A stretch of 64,000 nucleotides of DNA, taken from contig CM043969.1 of NCBI GenBank assembly GCA_014529385.2, forward strand, positions 32,344,446-32,408,445, in the 5' to 3' direction. How positions within the stretch are numbered: the stretch's first letter is position 1; each line of letters begins with the position of its first letter. The notes beneath the pieces were generated by a model. It saw only the letters and a program-made list of their open reading frames with translations. It searched no databases and was not told the origin of the DNA. The stretch comes from Adiantum capillus-veneris (lineage: Eukaryota > Streptophyta > Polypodiopsida > Polypodiales > Pteridaceae). Below, one piece after another: positions 25,654-35,207 of the stretch. Position numbers and translations under genes: made by a program.

Positions 25654-26208
25654 TTACAATGTCTCTATGAACAAAGTGTCATAGAAAGTAGACAAGGATG
25701 AGAATTTATACAAATTTGCAATCTTCTCGATGCTCTCTTTATTAAGACAAGCCCTAAATAGCTCCCTATCTCCTTTGTTGAAAGTGAAAGGAAGACTATA
25801 AATAAGACGCAAATGAGGAAAAAATTCACCAAATGTGAGTCTATGAAGCATGAACTCTGGCCGCAAGTTTCCTGAAGAGTCTTCCTCAATGGTGAAATGC
25901 ACTCGCCAAACACCAAATTTCACTCTATTTACCAATCTTAGGGCACACACTATTTGGATGAATGTACGGTCTTCCTTAGTGCCCAACATCAAAAGGAAAA
26001 TGGAATCCACACGCAGGACCTTTTGTCTTAGCTTCACCACCCTCTTGTTATGAGGGAGACGCTTTACTACATGCTCCTGCAACTCAATCGGTAATAGAGC
26101 TAGATCTCTAAGGATTGAATTTTCACTGCACACACACTCCTTGTTAGAACAAATGATTGTTTTTTTGTTTTTGTAACAAACGTGGACAAACAAAAAGCCA
26201 ACATACAC
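25654..26208 (-). CDS. Pre-gag accessory ORF block B1 (F-box-like N-terminus)
   Basis: A 184-codon open stretch without an early ATG (its apparent start is GTG). A possible splice acceptor (GTGTGTGTGCAG) lies near 26125, inside the stretch. From there it reads LLPIELQEHVVKRLPHNKRV, F-box-like, followed by the segment homologous to block B2. An extra tail of about 40 residues ends the block. Together with B2 and the two A ORFs it fills the space between the 5' LTR and gag, where Ogre/Tat elements of flowering plants carry an extra ORF1 of unknown function. I infer the same category. No function is claimed. Confidence 0.5.
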   Translation of the reverse strand: MYVGFLFVHVCYKNKKTIICSNKECVCSENSILRDLALLPIELQEHVVKRLPHNKRVVKLRQKVLRVDSIFLLMLGTKEDRTFIQIVCALRLVNRVKFGVWRVHFTIEEDSSGNLRPEFMLHRLTFGEFFPHLRLIYSLPFTFNKGDRELFRACLNKESIEKIANLYKFSSLSTFYDTLFIETL

Positions 26209-26234
26209 ACTATTTTGTTTGGCTGCACTTCATT

Positions 26235-26447
26235 TTAAAATAAAATGAACACATGTACATCAAAAGAAGTGTGGTAGTTGATGAGAGGTAGAATGACATG
26301 TTGTGGAGATGCAAGAATTTCCCCTATTCTTTCATCCCCAAACATAAACACCAAACGCTGGTGAAAATGAATCTTTCTACTAAGTGCAATATTTATCCTA
26401 ATATGTGGTGTGAAGTAAAAAGGAAAAATTTCTGGGCCATTATCCAT
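26235..26447 (-). CDS. Pre-gag accessory ORF A2 (70 aa)
   Basis: An ATG-initiated ORF. It aligns along its entire length with the ORF at 33008-33226 of the other Tat-like element. Both begin MD..NGP and share RI.IN...SRKI.F.QR, then MFG..R..EIL, then P.INY, then FDVHVF, and both stop within two residues of FDVHVF. Shared start and stop positions in two otherwise diverged elements argue for a real small protein. It is rich in hydrophobic and aromatic residues, with no signal peptide or known domain recognised. Confidence 0.6.
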   Translation of the reverse strand: MDNGPEIFPFYFTPHIRINIALSRKIHFHQRLVFMFGDERIGEILASPQHVILPLINYHTSFDVHVFILF

Positions 26448-26468
26448 GCTCTATACATAACCTAATGC

Positions 26469-26681
26469 CTAAAATAGAGCAAAGATATATACATCGAAAC
26501 TAAGATCGTACCTAATGAGAGGCAAAATAAAAGGATTTACCGAAGCGTTTATTTCGGCTAACCTAAGAGAACCTAAAATTCTACGAATTACTTGTTGAAA
26601 TTGCAACTTAGTACTAACCATTATGTGTACCTTTTGCCTTGCAATTGGAATGAAAGGATCATACAAATTCTCGTGATTCAT
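26469..26681 (-). CDS. Pre-gag accessory ORF A1 (70 aa)
   Basis: An ATG-initiated ORF, in frame with A2 but separated from it by stops. It is a diverged paralogue of A2: the same length, with F.QQ in the middle, R..G..R..EI, then LPLIRYDLSFDVYIFAL at the end. It begins only about 75 bp inside the 5' LTR, directly after the primer-site candidate. That makes it the first ORF of the element RNA. It is not found as a second copy in the other Tat-like element, so A1/A2 look like a tandem duplication. Confidence 0.55.
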   Translation of the reverse strand: MNHENLYDPFIPIARQKVHIMVSTKLQFQQVIRRILGSLRLAEINASVNPFILPLIRYDLSFDVYIFALF

Positions 26682-26734
26682 GCAAGCTACTTGATTATGC
26701 TAAAGGTTGAGCCTTCACAAAACATACACAAGCC

Positions 26735-26753
26735 ATCCTCCGTGGGGGCACCA
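26735..26753 (-). promoter_or_regulatory. Candidate primer-binding site
   Basis: On the minus strand, TGGTGCCCCCACGGAGGAT lies 3 nt after the 5' LTR and starts with TGG, as needed to pair with a tRNA CCA end. The other Tat-like element has the same 19 nt with one change (T to C) at 32274-32292. I could not name the cognate tRNA. Confidence 0.65.
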
Positions 26754-26756
26754 ATT

Positions 26757-29328
26757 TGAGGCGGTCCGGGGCGGGCAACAAGAAGAGTGGCCTCTAAGAA
26801 CCCTTGTAGGCTCCGGTGCTGCTCAATTGGGTTGGGGTTGGAAAAAACAACAAACACACACACAAACCCACAACCTAACCCTACACAAATTTGGGGCACC
26901 ACCTAGTTTTGTATGCGAACTAGGACGCATAGAGAGAGAGAGAGAGAGTGCTCCGGCTGCTTTGAAATGTATCGGCAATGATCAAGCAAACACAATTATA
27001 TATGTAAGAAAGAGAGAGAAGAGGGAGGGGGTGCTTGTTGCATTAATACCTTCTTACAAATCTTTCATTACCGATCAAAGTGAGATTAGTATTTGTTCAA
27101 CATAGCTTGAGTAAATTTCACCACGACACATCACAAGAAAAGCCACTCCAATCACAGTCTTAAGGCCAGGGGAGTCCTCTCCACCCTGTCGCCCTCTTAC
27201 AATATGTGGGATTTATGGCTAAATTGATGACAACACCCAGACACAAGCTATCAAGAACTAAAAATATCACCAAGACACTTACACATCATTGTTGTCCATT
27301 ACTTCACGTTGGAAGAGAGACAAAGTATCCAAGCTTAGTCCAAATCCACCCTCCTTGATTCAGCAAATGTTGGGCTTACACTAGTAGGAGGAATGATAGA
27401 TTTTCCACTCTCAATTGAATGATCGCTCTCTCTCTTACAATGGCATAGAGTTCGGGTGCTAATCCCCCCTATTACGACACATGCACAAGCTTACGACAAT
27501 GAGCTTCCACTCAAGAGCTCCTTCTAGAGAGGTTGAGCTTGGCTTCTCAAGCTATAGCATAGTGCTCTTGCTTATGGCTCTCCCTTTGTGCTAGCTACAC
27601 CCTCCTTTTATAGAAATTTTGAAGGCTAGGGTTATTCCTCTAACCATGGTTGGGTTAGATTTTTAGCACTTATCTAATTTCTTTTGCTTGGAATTATCAA
27701 GAAGTTGGTGTGGATAGATGAAGAAGAGAGAGAGGAGAGAAGTGGAGGTGATAGGACTTTCCATAGTAGGTTAGTGTTAGTAAATTAGTAGAGTTAGTTA
27801 TTTTATTGATTTACAAATGGAATTGGATATTTACAATGGGAGTATCCAAGTAGGATACAAATGAGGAAGAAAAAACTCTTAATAGGTAAGAAAACATGGA
27901 TTTCTTACAATGTTGATGCTCCAAGTGTCTTGCGTAGGGTCAATTTTGACGCTTGTTGACGGTCCACTAGCTTTGACGGTACGTTTTTTCCACTCTTGAC
28001 CTTCCTTTGGGAGCCAAGGTAATTGAATATGAGTAATCAATCACCATGATGCTGTCTTTCAAGAGAAGAGGCTGAATTTTGTGGTTTTCTTGATAGATAT
28101 GGGTAATATGGAAGAGGAAAAATGAGACTAGGTGGTCAATTTTGGAATGGAAGTGTGTGTAGGAGACATGAGTTCACCATGGTTTTTCTTATTCTTCAAG
28201 GTTGAGAAGAAGATGAGTAGGGTGCAGAGAGGAGTGGTGAGAGAGGTGGGGATGATGAGTGGAGAGGTGTGTGTGAAAGAGGAAAATGATAAAGTGGAAG
28301 AGGGAGTGTGGCTGCATAGCATGGGCAAACTGGGGTCCACAAATAAAATCCTAGCTCACAGCTTGTAGCTCAAAAAAAATATGAAAAAATTTGAGGTGAA
28401 AGTTCAGCTTACTAGCTACAACTTTTGTTTGATTCACCTTTTCAAATTCGGGGAGCATGTGATCTTTAAAAATTCAGCAAAACTGACTGTTTTTTCCACT
28501 CCACAAGGTCCTTGTGAGGTCCTTTTTTGGATGATTCTTTTGAATACCTCCAAGAGTGAGCTCCCCATGGTGCATGCATGCATTCCACATACCCTTGACC
28601 TTATTTAGTAGGTCTATAATTGAAGATATTGTTGAGATCATGATATAAGTGAATAGTACAACTAAGAAAATCAAATATTGAGGGGTCTAAGAAAATATGT
28701 ACATGTCAAATATAAATAATATAGGTGGAAAAAATATAAAGGGGTCAAAATAAATCTCTCTCATTATAAGTCTACCATAAAAAGATGAATATTTTTGGTG
28801 TTCCAATTTATGAGAGTAAAAGAGAATAGATGTAGGAAGGAAAAATCACAATAGTGAAAAAATATACACATAAATAAAACTAGTTTTTTTGGATTTTTGT
28901 TGGGATGGAGTTACACCAAAAATAAGAGAAGCTTGCATGAAATTACTTTTATATGGAATAAAGAGTATGCAAAATGGTAAGAAAAAATATGGTAATGGTG
29001 AGTCAATGTACATAGCATAGATAACACACCATAGGTAGAAATATTTAAATAAATACCAAAATAATTATGAAAAATCCTTTTATTTAGGCCCTATATACAA
29101 TGAAATATTTACACACAAATGGGCCATAATATACTATTATTTTTTATATTTTTTTATATTTTTGGCTCAACTAGCCCAGTGACTAGCTAGCTGAGGGTTT
29201 TTAAGAAGATATGGGAAAAGTCCCCTAACTCACACACACCTATATACAGCGAAATTGTAGGGATATCCACAGTGTTTGGATGATTTTGGTAGGGTGGGTT
29301 AACTCACTATGACAATTACGGAGAGCCA
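26757..29328 (-). repeat. 5' LTR of the Tat-like element
   Basis: The partner of 17171-19776. It should hold the promoter for the minus-strand element RNA. Its GA tract (about 26932-26949) is short. It ends AGAGCCA, followed by ATGAG in the flank. Confidence 0.93.
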
Positions 29329-30053
29329 ATGAGATTTCTAAACGATAATGGTAGTGAAGTATGAAGTCGGATAGCAACAAATCCTATCTATCTAATTCTA
29401 TGATAGATAGATCATAGGATATCACATATTAATTATCACTTAGACACATAGAATAATATCACTTATAAAGTATAAGATATGGGATCTATATATCAGTATA
29501 TAGACAGTTATACAAATGGATGGATATATAGCATCTACTAATTTGTCATAGAAACAATGATAAGTTCAGTATGGTCTTCCAACCGTGTATGGATAGAAAA
29601 ATGTATAGCTAGTAGGCCTTAAGGGAATGGCAATAAAACTTGGTATATTTTATATTTAAGAAGAGCACATTAAGATGCTCTATTTGAAATAAAAAAGAAA
29701 GTAGAACGTGAAAGTAGTATGGAAAATAAGATGATCTTCTATTTTAATGCATTACCCATTGAGGGAAAGAGGAAGATAAGTATAAATATATAACAAAGGT
29801 ATGATTATAGAAACCTTTCATAGCCCACAGGTAGATAGAGGGATAGATGCAATGATAGATTAGTATATAATAGGTTGATAAAGACATATATAAATAGTAG
29901 GTAACATGAACATAACTATATATATAATAGTAATAAATATCTAATTTATATAACTGTAGATGGAAAGATTATAAATGGAGAGATAGATAGCAAAATATGA
30001 ATTCTTGATTGTCTTTGTTGTTGAATTGGAGGGAGAGAGCGCATCCAGACGAG

Positions 30054-30101
<48 letters not shown>

Positions 30102-31112
30102 TCACCATTATATGAAAACCCCAAAGTGTATCGACTGATCATGCCGACGAGTCAACAAAAGCCACAATTTGAACAAAATTGTATATACAAAACTTCAAAA
30201 GAAACAAGGGTGCAGCCATAGACAAACGATATGGTATTTTCTATTCAAAGAACAAAACCTGAGTGTTCAACGCTATTCTAGAAAAAAACTTAAATATAGT
30301 GTGATTTTCATGGGTACTAGCTTTAAGATCAAGCAAGGCTTTTATAAGGTGCTAAAGATAGCATGTTGGGTGTCGCTCTGGCAATGGTGCTCTTCAACAT
30401 TATTATGGTAAAAACTTATACTGCAGCCTTCACGGACAGCACAGCCAGCAAGGACTTTGAAAGTTCTAGCTTGCAAACCATGTGCATTTTGAAAGATGAA
30501 TAGGTAGTAGTCCTTTAGGGAATGGCAATTAAATCGCAATAAAAGCTGGTATATTCCATATTGAAGAGGAGCACATTAAGACACCCTATTTTCTGTAAAA
30601 CCCAAAAACGTGAAAGTAGTATTTGAAACATGGTATAAATATAGCTAAAAATAAAGTTCAAGTGTAAGACTAGCACTCAATAATAATAAGTTGATATACA
30701 TGTAAATATATAGTTTAATTTGCAAAACTCATTGCCACAAAGATTTTTGTCAAGAGGAGCTTGTTAAAGTTATGGCATCTCAAGTGAAGTGCCCAATGTG
30801 ATCCCAATATTTATTTTGTAATTTAGGTATTTATTTCACTTATTTGTCAAAGTCTTGGTAGGGCAATTTACTGAGGTGGGTGTGCAACCCATTGCTCCCA
30901 TCGTATATGTATCAATTCATTGCCAAAGTTATCTAGTTCTCGCAAGTATTGTCTCCATTTGAGTCTCTTCATTAGTGTGACTGTTAAAATTTGACCAAGA
31001 AATAAAATATAATAATAATTTCAACGATATCACTTACACAGATAGAATAATATCACATAATTGATTGTATGACATATAAGATATAGGATCTGTATATCAA
31101 TATATAGACAGG
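29329..31112. other. Dispersed AT-rich repeat family, no gene
   Basis: The stretch contains pieces of a repeat family that recurs at 16600-16900, 39861-40470, 40960-41220 and 42105-42400. Landmarks are GAGGAAGATAAGTATAAATA, GGGAATGGCAATAAA and TGTAAAACCCAAAA. A (GA) microsatellite lies at 30057-30098. No coding sequence could be supported. Confidence 0.65.
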
Positions 31113-32267
31113 TGTCCGGAGTTTTTTGGAGCAAGGGATTGCGCATATGTATGTATACATGCATGGTGCATCAAATAAAGAATTGCCCATTTTCCATAGC
31201 CAGGTGGTTACGTGGGGCCCACATGTGTACAGGTAGGACAGCATGTACATAGTGCATCGATTTTCACTATTACCAGTACCAGTGTGTTTTTTCTACAATA
31301 ATCAGGAGTTGTTAGCGCGTAAAACTTCTCGAGGAAGCTATCCACGGGCCAATGCAATGAGGTAAGCAGGTGCGTCAGCCTAGCATCTAGTGGCATCAGG
31401 AGGCCGAACGGGGTCAATATTTGCACGTGAATGAATACGGACACAACGTGGGTGTTTTCTTGTGAGAGTTATGCAGAAAGGTCATCATTAGGACCAATTT
31501 TTGGGGACACTTCACGCGGTTGCGAGACGCATTATTGAGAAGAAATGAGTGCCAGGTGTGCGGATGATGCAAAAAGGTGACAACTATGCACTGCGAGGTC
31601 AGTTTTTGGCTTGTTCGGGGTCCGTTTGAGGTCATCTAAAAGGCCAAGGGTGCCCAACTAATAAAGCTAAGTGTGGGAACTGAAAAAACTGAGAGAAGAC
31701 CAGAAAAAACGTGGAGAAGAGAGGAGGAACAACCGCAAGTGTGTTTTTGCTGTTTTTGGAGCATTTTTTGGCCCTAAACTGCTCATCCGAGGTCGGATTT
31801 GAGCACTGTGACATTGTAGGGTGGGGTTTTTGGGCGTTCCGGACGCAATGGCGCTATCCATTTTGCCAAATTACTCACAGATTTTCTGCTGTTTTTTTGT
31901 GTAATCTTCTCCGGTGAGTGAAGCCTCTGCTTAACTTTGTGGTTGTATCTGGTGTATTTCTTCAATACTGTGTGAACTATTTGCCCCATTGGTGTTGGGC
32001 TGAGCTTCATTGAGTCTAAACAATAGCAATTTGCCTCCTTTGATCTGAATTGAGAGTGTGTGTGTGTGTGTGAGTGTGTATGTGTGAGTGTTGAGTGGGC
32101 AAATGGGAAATCTCTCTCTTCTCACTCCGTCTGTGTGTTTCCTGTCTCAGCCAAGCTGGTTGTGTAAGCCGAGTGGTGCCCCATAATGTTTGTGTGTGTG
32201 TGTATCATCCCAAGAGTGTGTGTCGGGTCATTATAGAGGCGTTGTGTGTGTTTCCATCCCGCTCACA
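31113..32267 (+). repeat. 5' LTR of the second Tat-like element
   Basis: 1155 bp, nearly identical to 38708-39860. Both carry GT-rich runs near the 3' end (about 32057-32210 here). Divergence between the LTRs looks low (roughly 1-2% by eye), so this insertion is probably younger than the copia element in the window. Confidence 0.93.
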
Positions 32268-32273
32268 TTCTTT

Positions 32274-32292
32274 TGGCGCCCCCACGGAGGAT
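32274..32292 (+). promoter_or_regulatory. Candidate primer-binding site
   Basis: TGGCGCCCCCACGGAGGAT lies 6 nt after the 5' LTR. It differs at one base from the equivalent site of the first Tat-like element. The cognate tRNA was not identified. Confidence 0.65.
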
Positions 32293-33007
32293 CTTCTTCG
32301 AGTACCTTCTGCTTCGAGCTTCAAGCTTCGAGATTCGGGATTACAGGTTGTAGGTTGCAGATTACAGGTTACAGGGTCAGGTACAGGTACACGTGATTCA
32401 CACAGGTATAGGTAGCTGGCGTACAGTGATATACTAGCAGTGATGTCACTTGCAGTTGTTGTGGGTATGCATCACTTGGCGCCTATTTGAGCGCATTGTC
32501 TGCTGGATTGTACATTACTTGTGGAAACTGCCATTGTACGCATTTGTGGAGCCATACTTGGTTGTATTTGGCAGTCCCAACCATTTCTGAGACTTGGTCT
32601 GGAAGATAGTCATTTCTGAGACTTGACTATACGCGATTTGCATTGGCCTTCGTGTGAGGGTCGATAGCGTGAGGTTTTTATTGAGCTGGGGGATTCTCAA
32701 ATGTGGAGATACTTTCGGTGATACGGGTAGCTGGAGCACCCTTTTTGTGACCTCGCCATAGGCTATGTACTAGTGATTCCTAATTGATGCTCGGGTTCTA
32801 TTGTTGGCAGTTTATGCATACATAGACAGTCTATATTTTGGGTTCACACTGCTCTACTTCTAGGGAAACTCTGCCAAAATTTTTCCAAGTTATGATGGCT
32901 GGTTTTTTGGTATTTTGAGCCATTTATGTTGTTATGCTGCTGAATATTGGGAAAAAATCAGAGGATAAGTCAGGTATGCCTTCTTGGGAGCTTCATGGTT
33001 GGATTTA
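32293..33007 (+). promoter_or_regulatory. Leader of the second Tat-like element
   Basis: A noncoding leader of about 0.7 kb. It starts with an ACAGGT-rich run (32341-32415). Positions 32656-32740 contain a segment built around TTGAGCTGGGGGATTCTC and TTTCGGTGATAC that is also present in the leader of the Ty1/copia element at 48256-48331. A second short match, GGGAAACTCTGCC, lies near 32869 here and near 48673 there. Confidence 0.7.
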
Positions 33008-33226
33008 ATGGATGATCAAAATGGCCCTCAGTTCACTCCTTTTCATTTAACTCAAAGAATTCAGATTAATGTTCATGTGTCCAGGAAGATTTTTTTCCAG
33101 CAGCGCATAGTCTTGATGTTCGGGCCAAGAAGATTAAGAGAGATCCTGGAATGTCCTTTGCCTGTTGTAATTCCGATGATCAACTATGAAAACTTATTTG
33201 ATGTGCATGTGTTTGTCCTTATCTAA
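33008..33226 (+). CDS. Pre-gag accessory ORF A (72 aa)
   Basis: The ATG at 33008 is chosen because it aligns with the ATG of ORF A2 in the other Tat-like element (MDDQNGPQF against MDNGPEIF). The open frame itself extends upstream to 32984. The protein shares RIQIN, SRKIFFQQR, MFG..R..EIL, P.INYEN and FDVHVFVL with A2, and ends at the matching position. It lies 12 bp before the gag open frame. There is no known domain. Conservation of length, start and stop suggests translation from the element RNA. A role in packaging, silencing defence or regulation would be guesswork. Confidence 0.62.
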   Translation: MDDQNGPQFTPFHLTQRIQINVHVSRKIFFQQRIVLMFGPRRLREILECPLPVVIPMINYENLFDVHVFVLI

Positions 33227-33238
33227 AGTTGAGCTCCA

Positions 33239-34492
33239 TTGAAGTTTCTGGGAATTGAGTCAGTAAAAGTTTTGGGTTCTTGCACGTGTGTTCAAAGGGG
33301 TTCTCAAAGCATTGAAACTTGGGTAGCCATTGCTTTCTCTTATCCGGAGTTTCATGGAAGAAGTGATGAAGATGTGGAAGACTTTCTGGAAAAGATGGAT
33401 GTTGCGTGCAACCAGATTCATGACCCTGCGCAGATGTTACGTGTTCTCCAAATTTGTTTGAAGAGTGATGCACGAGTTTGGTCCAAAGCATTTGAAGAGG
33501 AGTTGCATGTAGCGAATCCACCTGTAAGATTGAGTTGGGACAATCTACGACATGGGTTGGAAGTGGAGTTTGTGAAGATAGAAGATCCTGACAAAGTGTG
33601 GCAAGAAGTACAGGCTTTGGTGCAAAAAGAAGGTGAGCCAGTAGATGCGTACATACGTAAGTTTTCATTGGCATGGGAGCGAATGTGCAAAGCCTTAGCA
33701 CCACAGGTACCCCCGCCTGACATGATGAAGAAGGACAAGTTCTTAGCTGGTCTTTGGGAGAATCTACGTTGGAGAGTGGAGCTAAAGAAGCCTAGGACAT
33801 ATGAAGATGCACTAGAGGTAGCAAGGAACAAAAAGTGGAAGCTGAGGAAAATGAGCCAGTTAGGGGTGGAGTCTTTGCCCATGAGGTCTGAATTTCAGCT
33901 TATGGACTCTTTACAAGGTCGCATGCCAGGGGTTCATCACAAACCAGTGGTTCCTGCTACTACTCAGGTTATGCCAGCAGTGGTCACTACAGCAGTGCAA
34001 GATGATGAGCTAAGGCAAGACATGAGGCAAGTGGTAGATTTAATGAATAATCTCAGCCTAAACATGCTAGGTCAAGTGGGAAATAATTGAGGTCGAGGGA
34101 GGTTTGAAAATCAGCCAAGAGGTGAAAAAAGGCCTAGGAATGGTGTTGGACAAAGCAATGGTAGGTACTGCAGGCAGACGCCCACATGTTATAATTGTGG
34201 AGAGTTGGGTCACATCAGCCCGCAATGTGATAAGCCACCAAGGATGGGGGGAGACATGTATCCATTGCCAAGACAGGTGCTAACTAGGTCAAATGATTAT
34301 GGCATCGAAATTAAGGGAGACGAAGGAACCAGTGGACTGACCCAGGAGGAAAAGGGAAAGACAAAAGTGCTAAGTGTAGTCACCTTGGAGAAGGCATCAA
34401 AGCTAGAGGATACATTAGTGATGCCTATTGGGAAGAGGACCACAGAGGATAAGGAAGGAAGAAGTGCCTCAGGTCCTAGTAAGAAGAAATGA
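33239..34492 (+). pseudogene. gag of the second Tat-like element
   Basis: The open frame starts without ATG at 33239. The capsid part includes AFSYPEFHGRSDEDVEDFLE, ARVWSKAFEEEL and KFLAGLWENLRWRVEL. A TGA at 34088-34090 interrupts a Gly/Arg-rich stretch. The same frame continues to the CCHC knuckle CYNCGELGHISPQC at about 34190-34235 and then to a second TGA at 34490-34492. Both TGAs fit C-to-T changes of CGA Arg codons, given the basic surroundings. Confidence 0.88.
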
Positions 34493-35134
34493 AAGAGCCA
34501 TGAAGGCGAGGATGTCAAGGCCAAGAGAAAAAGGAGAGCTCGTCGAAAGTTTCATGTTTCAGATTTTCCACTAGGGGATGGACAATTAAGGTATGACTTG
34601 AAGGAGGATCTGATGAGCAGGAAGGCAGATGTTACTTTTGGGCAGCTTATAGAGATGGTGCCTAAGCTAAAGCGACAGTGGAAGAGGATGGTTAACCCAA
34701 TGGAGAAAGAGCCAGAGAGAGGTTCAGTAAAGGTGTTGGTAATGGATGAGCTACCAGACATTTGTCCAATAGTAGATGTGTGGCATAAAAGGAAAAATTT
34801 GGGACAAGGTTATGTGGATGGCGGAGCCCAAATATGCGTCATAACACACTCATGCGTTGAGAAGATGGGTCTCATAGTGGCTAGGGTGTCAGGTTTTCGG
34901 ATCATATTGGCAAACCATCAAAAAGTAAAATGCTTGGGTGTTGTAAAGAGCTTAGAAGTGGAGGCATATGATGCAAAGGCAGTGGTTGATTTTCATGTGA
35001 TGCCAGCAGGGTTGGGAGCATATCCTATTATACTGGGCAGACCATGGTTACGTGCAGTGGGAGCTGTTCAAGATTGGCGACATGGTACGATTAGCCTCTA
35101 TGGAAAGACCGGTACCAAGAAGCTAGCTTTATAA
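34493..35134 (+). pseudogene. Protease region of the second Tat-like element
   Basis: It is in the same frame as gag. After a basic stretch (KAKRKRRARRKF) follow DFPLGDGQLRYDL, then the retropepsin-type domain with catalytic VDGGAQICVIT and the later YPIILGRPWLRA. The D-G-G-A active site equals that of the first Tat-like element (D-G-G is usual in the Tat branch). A stop follows at 35132-35134. A frame change within about 35125-35150 separates it from the RT part. Confidence 0.88.
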
Positions 35135-35207
35135 TATGGACACAAGGAAATGATTAGAGGAGCTTTATGAAGATGAGGATGAGTCTAGTGATGAAGACTC
35201 TTCCACG

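Larger units (their letters stand above)
17171..29328 (-). mobile_element. Tat-like Ty3/gypsy retrotransposon (full structure)
   Basis: Two long direct repeats starting TG and ending CA bound the element: 17171-19776 and 26757-29328. Coding runs on the minus strand, so the 5' LTR is the right-hand one. Order from the 5' LTR: primer-site candidate, four small ORF blocks, gag with a CCHC knuckle, protease, RT, RNase H, a second RNase H, integrase, polypurine tract. The second, archaeal-type RNase H and the D-G-G protease motif place it near the Tat branch of Ty3 elements. It is about 12.2 kb long. No matching 5-bp target duplication is seen: the left flank is an AT microsatellite and the right flank is ATGAG. 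Several stops and a gag frameshift make it non-autonomous. Confidence 0.93.

Noticed and set aside
31632-31917. ORFs at 31632-31917 and 39262-39512 on both strands
   Set aside because: They recur only because they lie in the two LTRs of the second Tat-like element, and they overlap on opposite strands without any domain.
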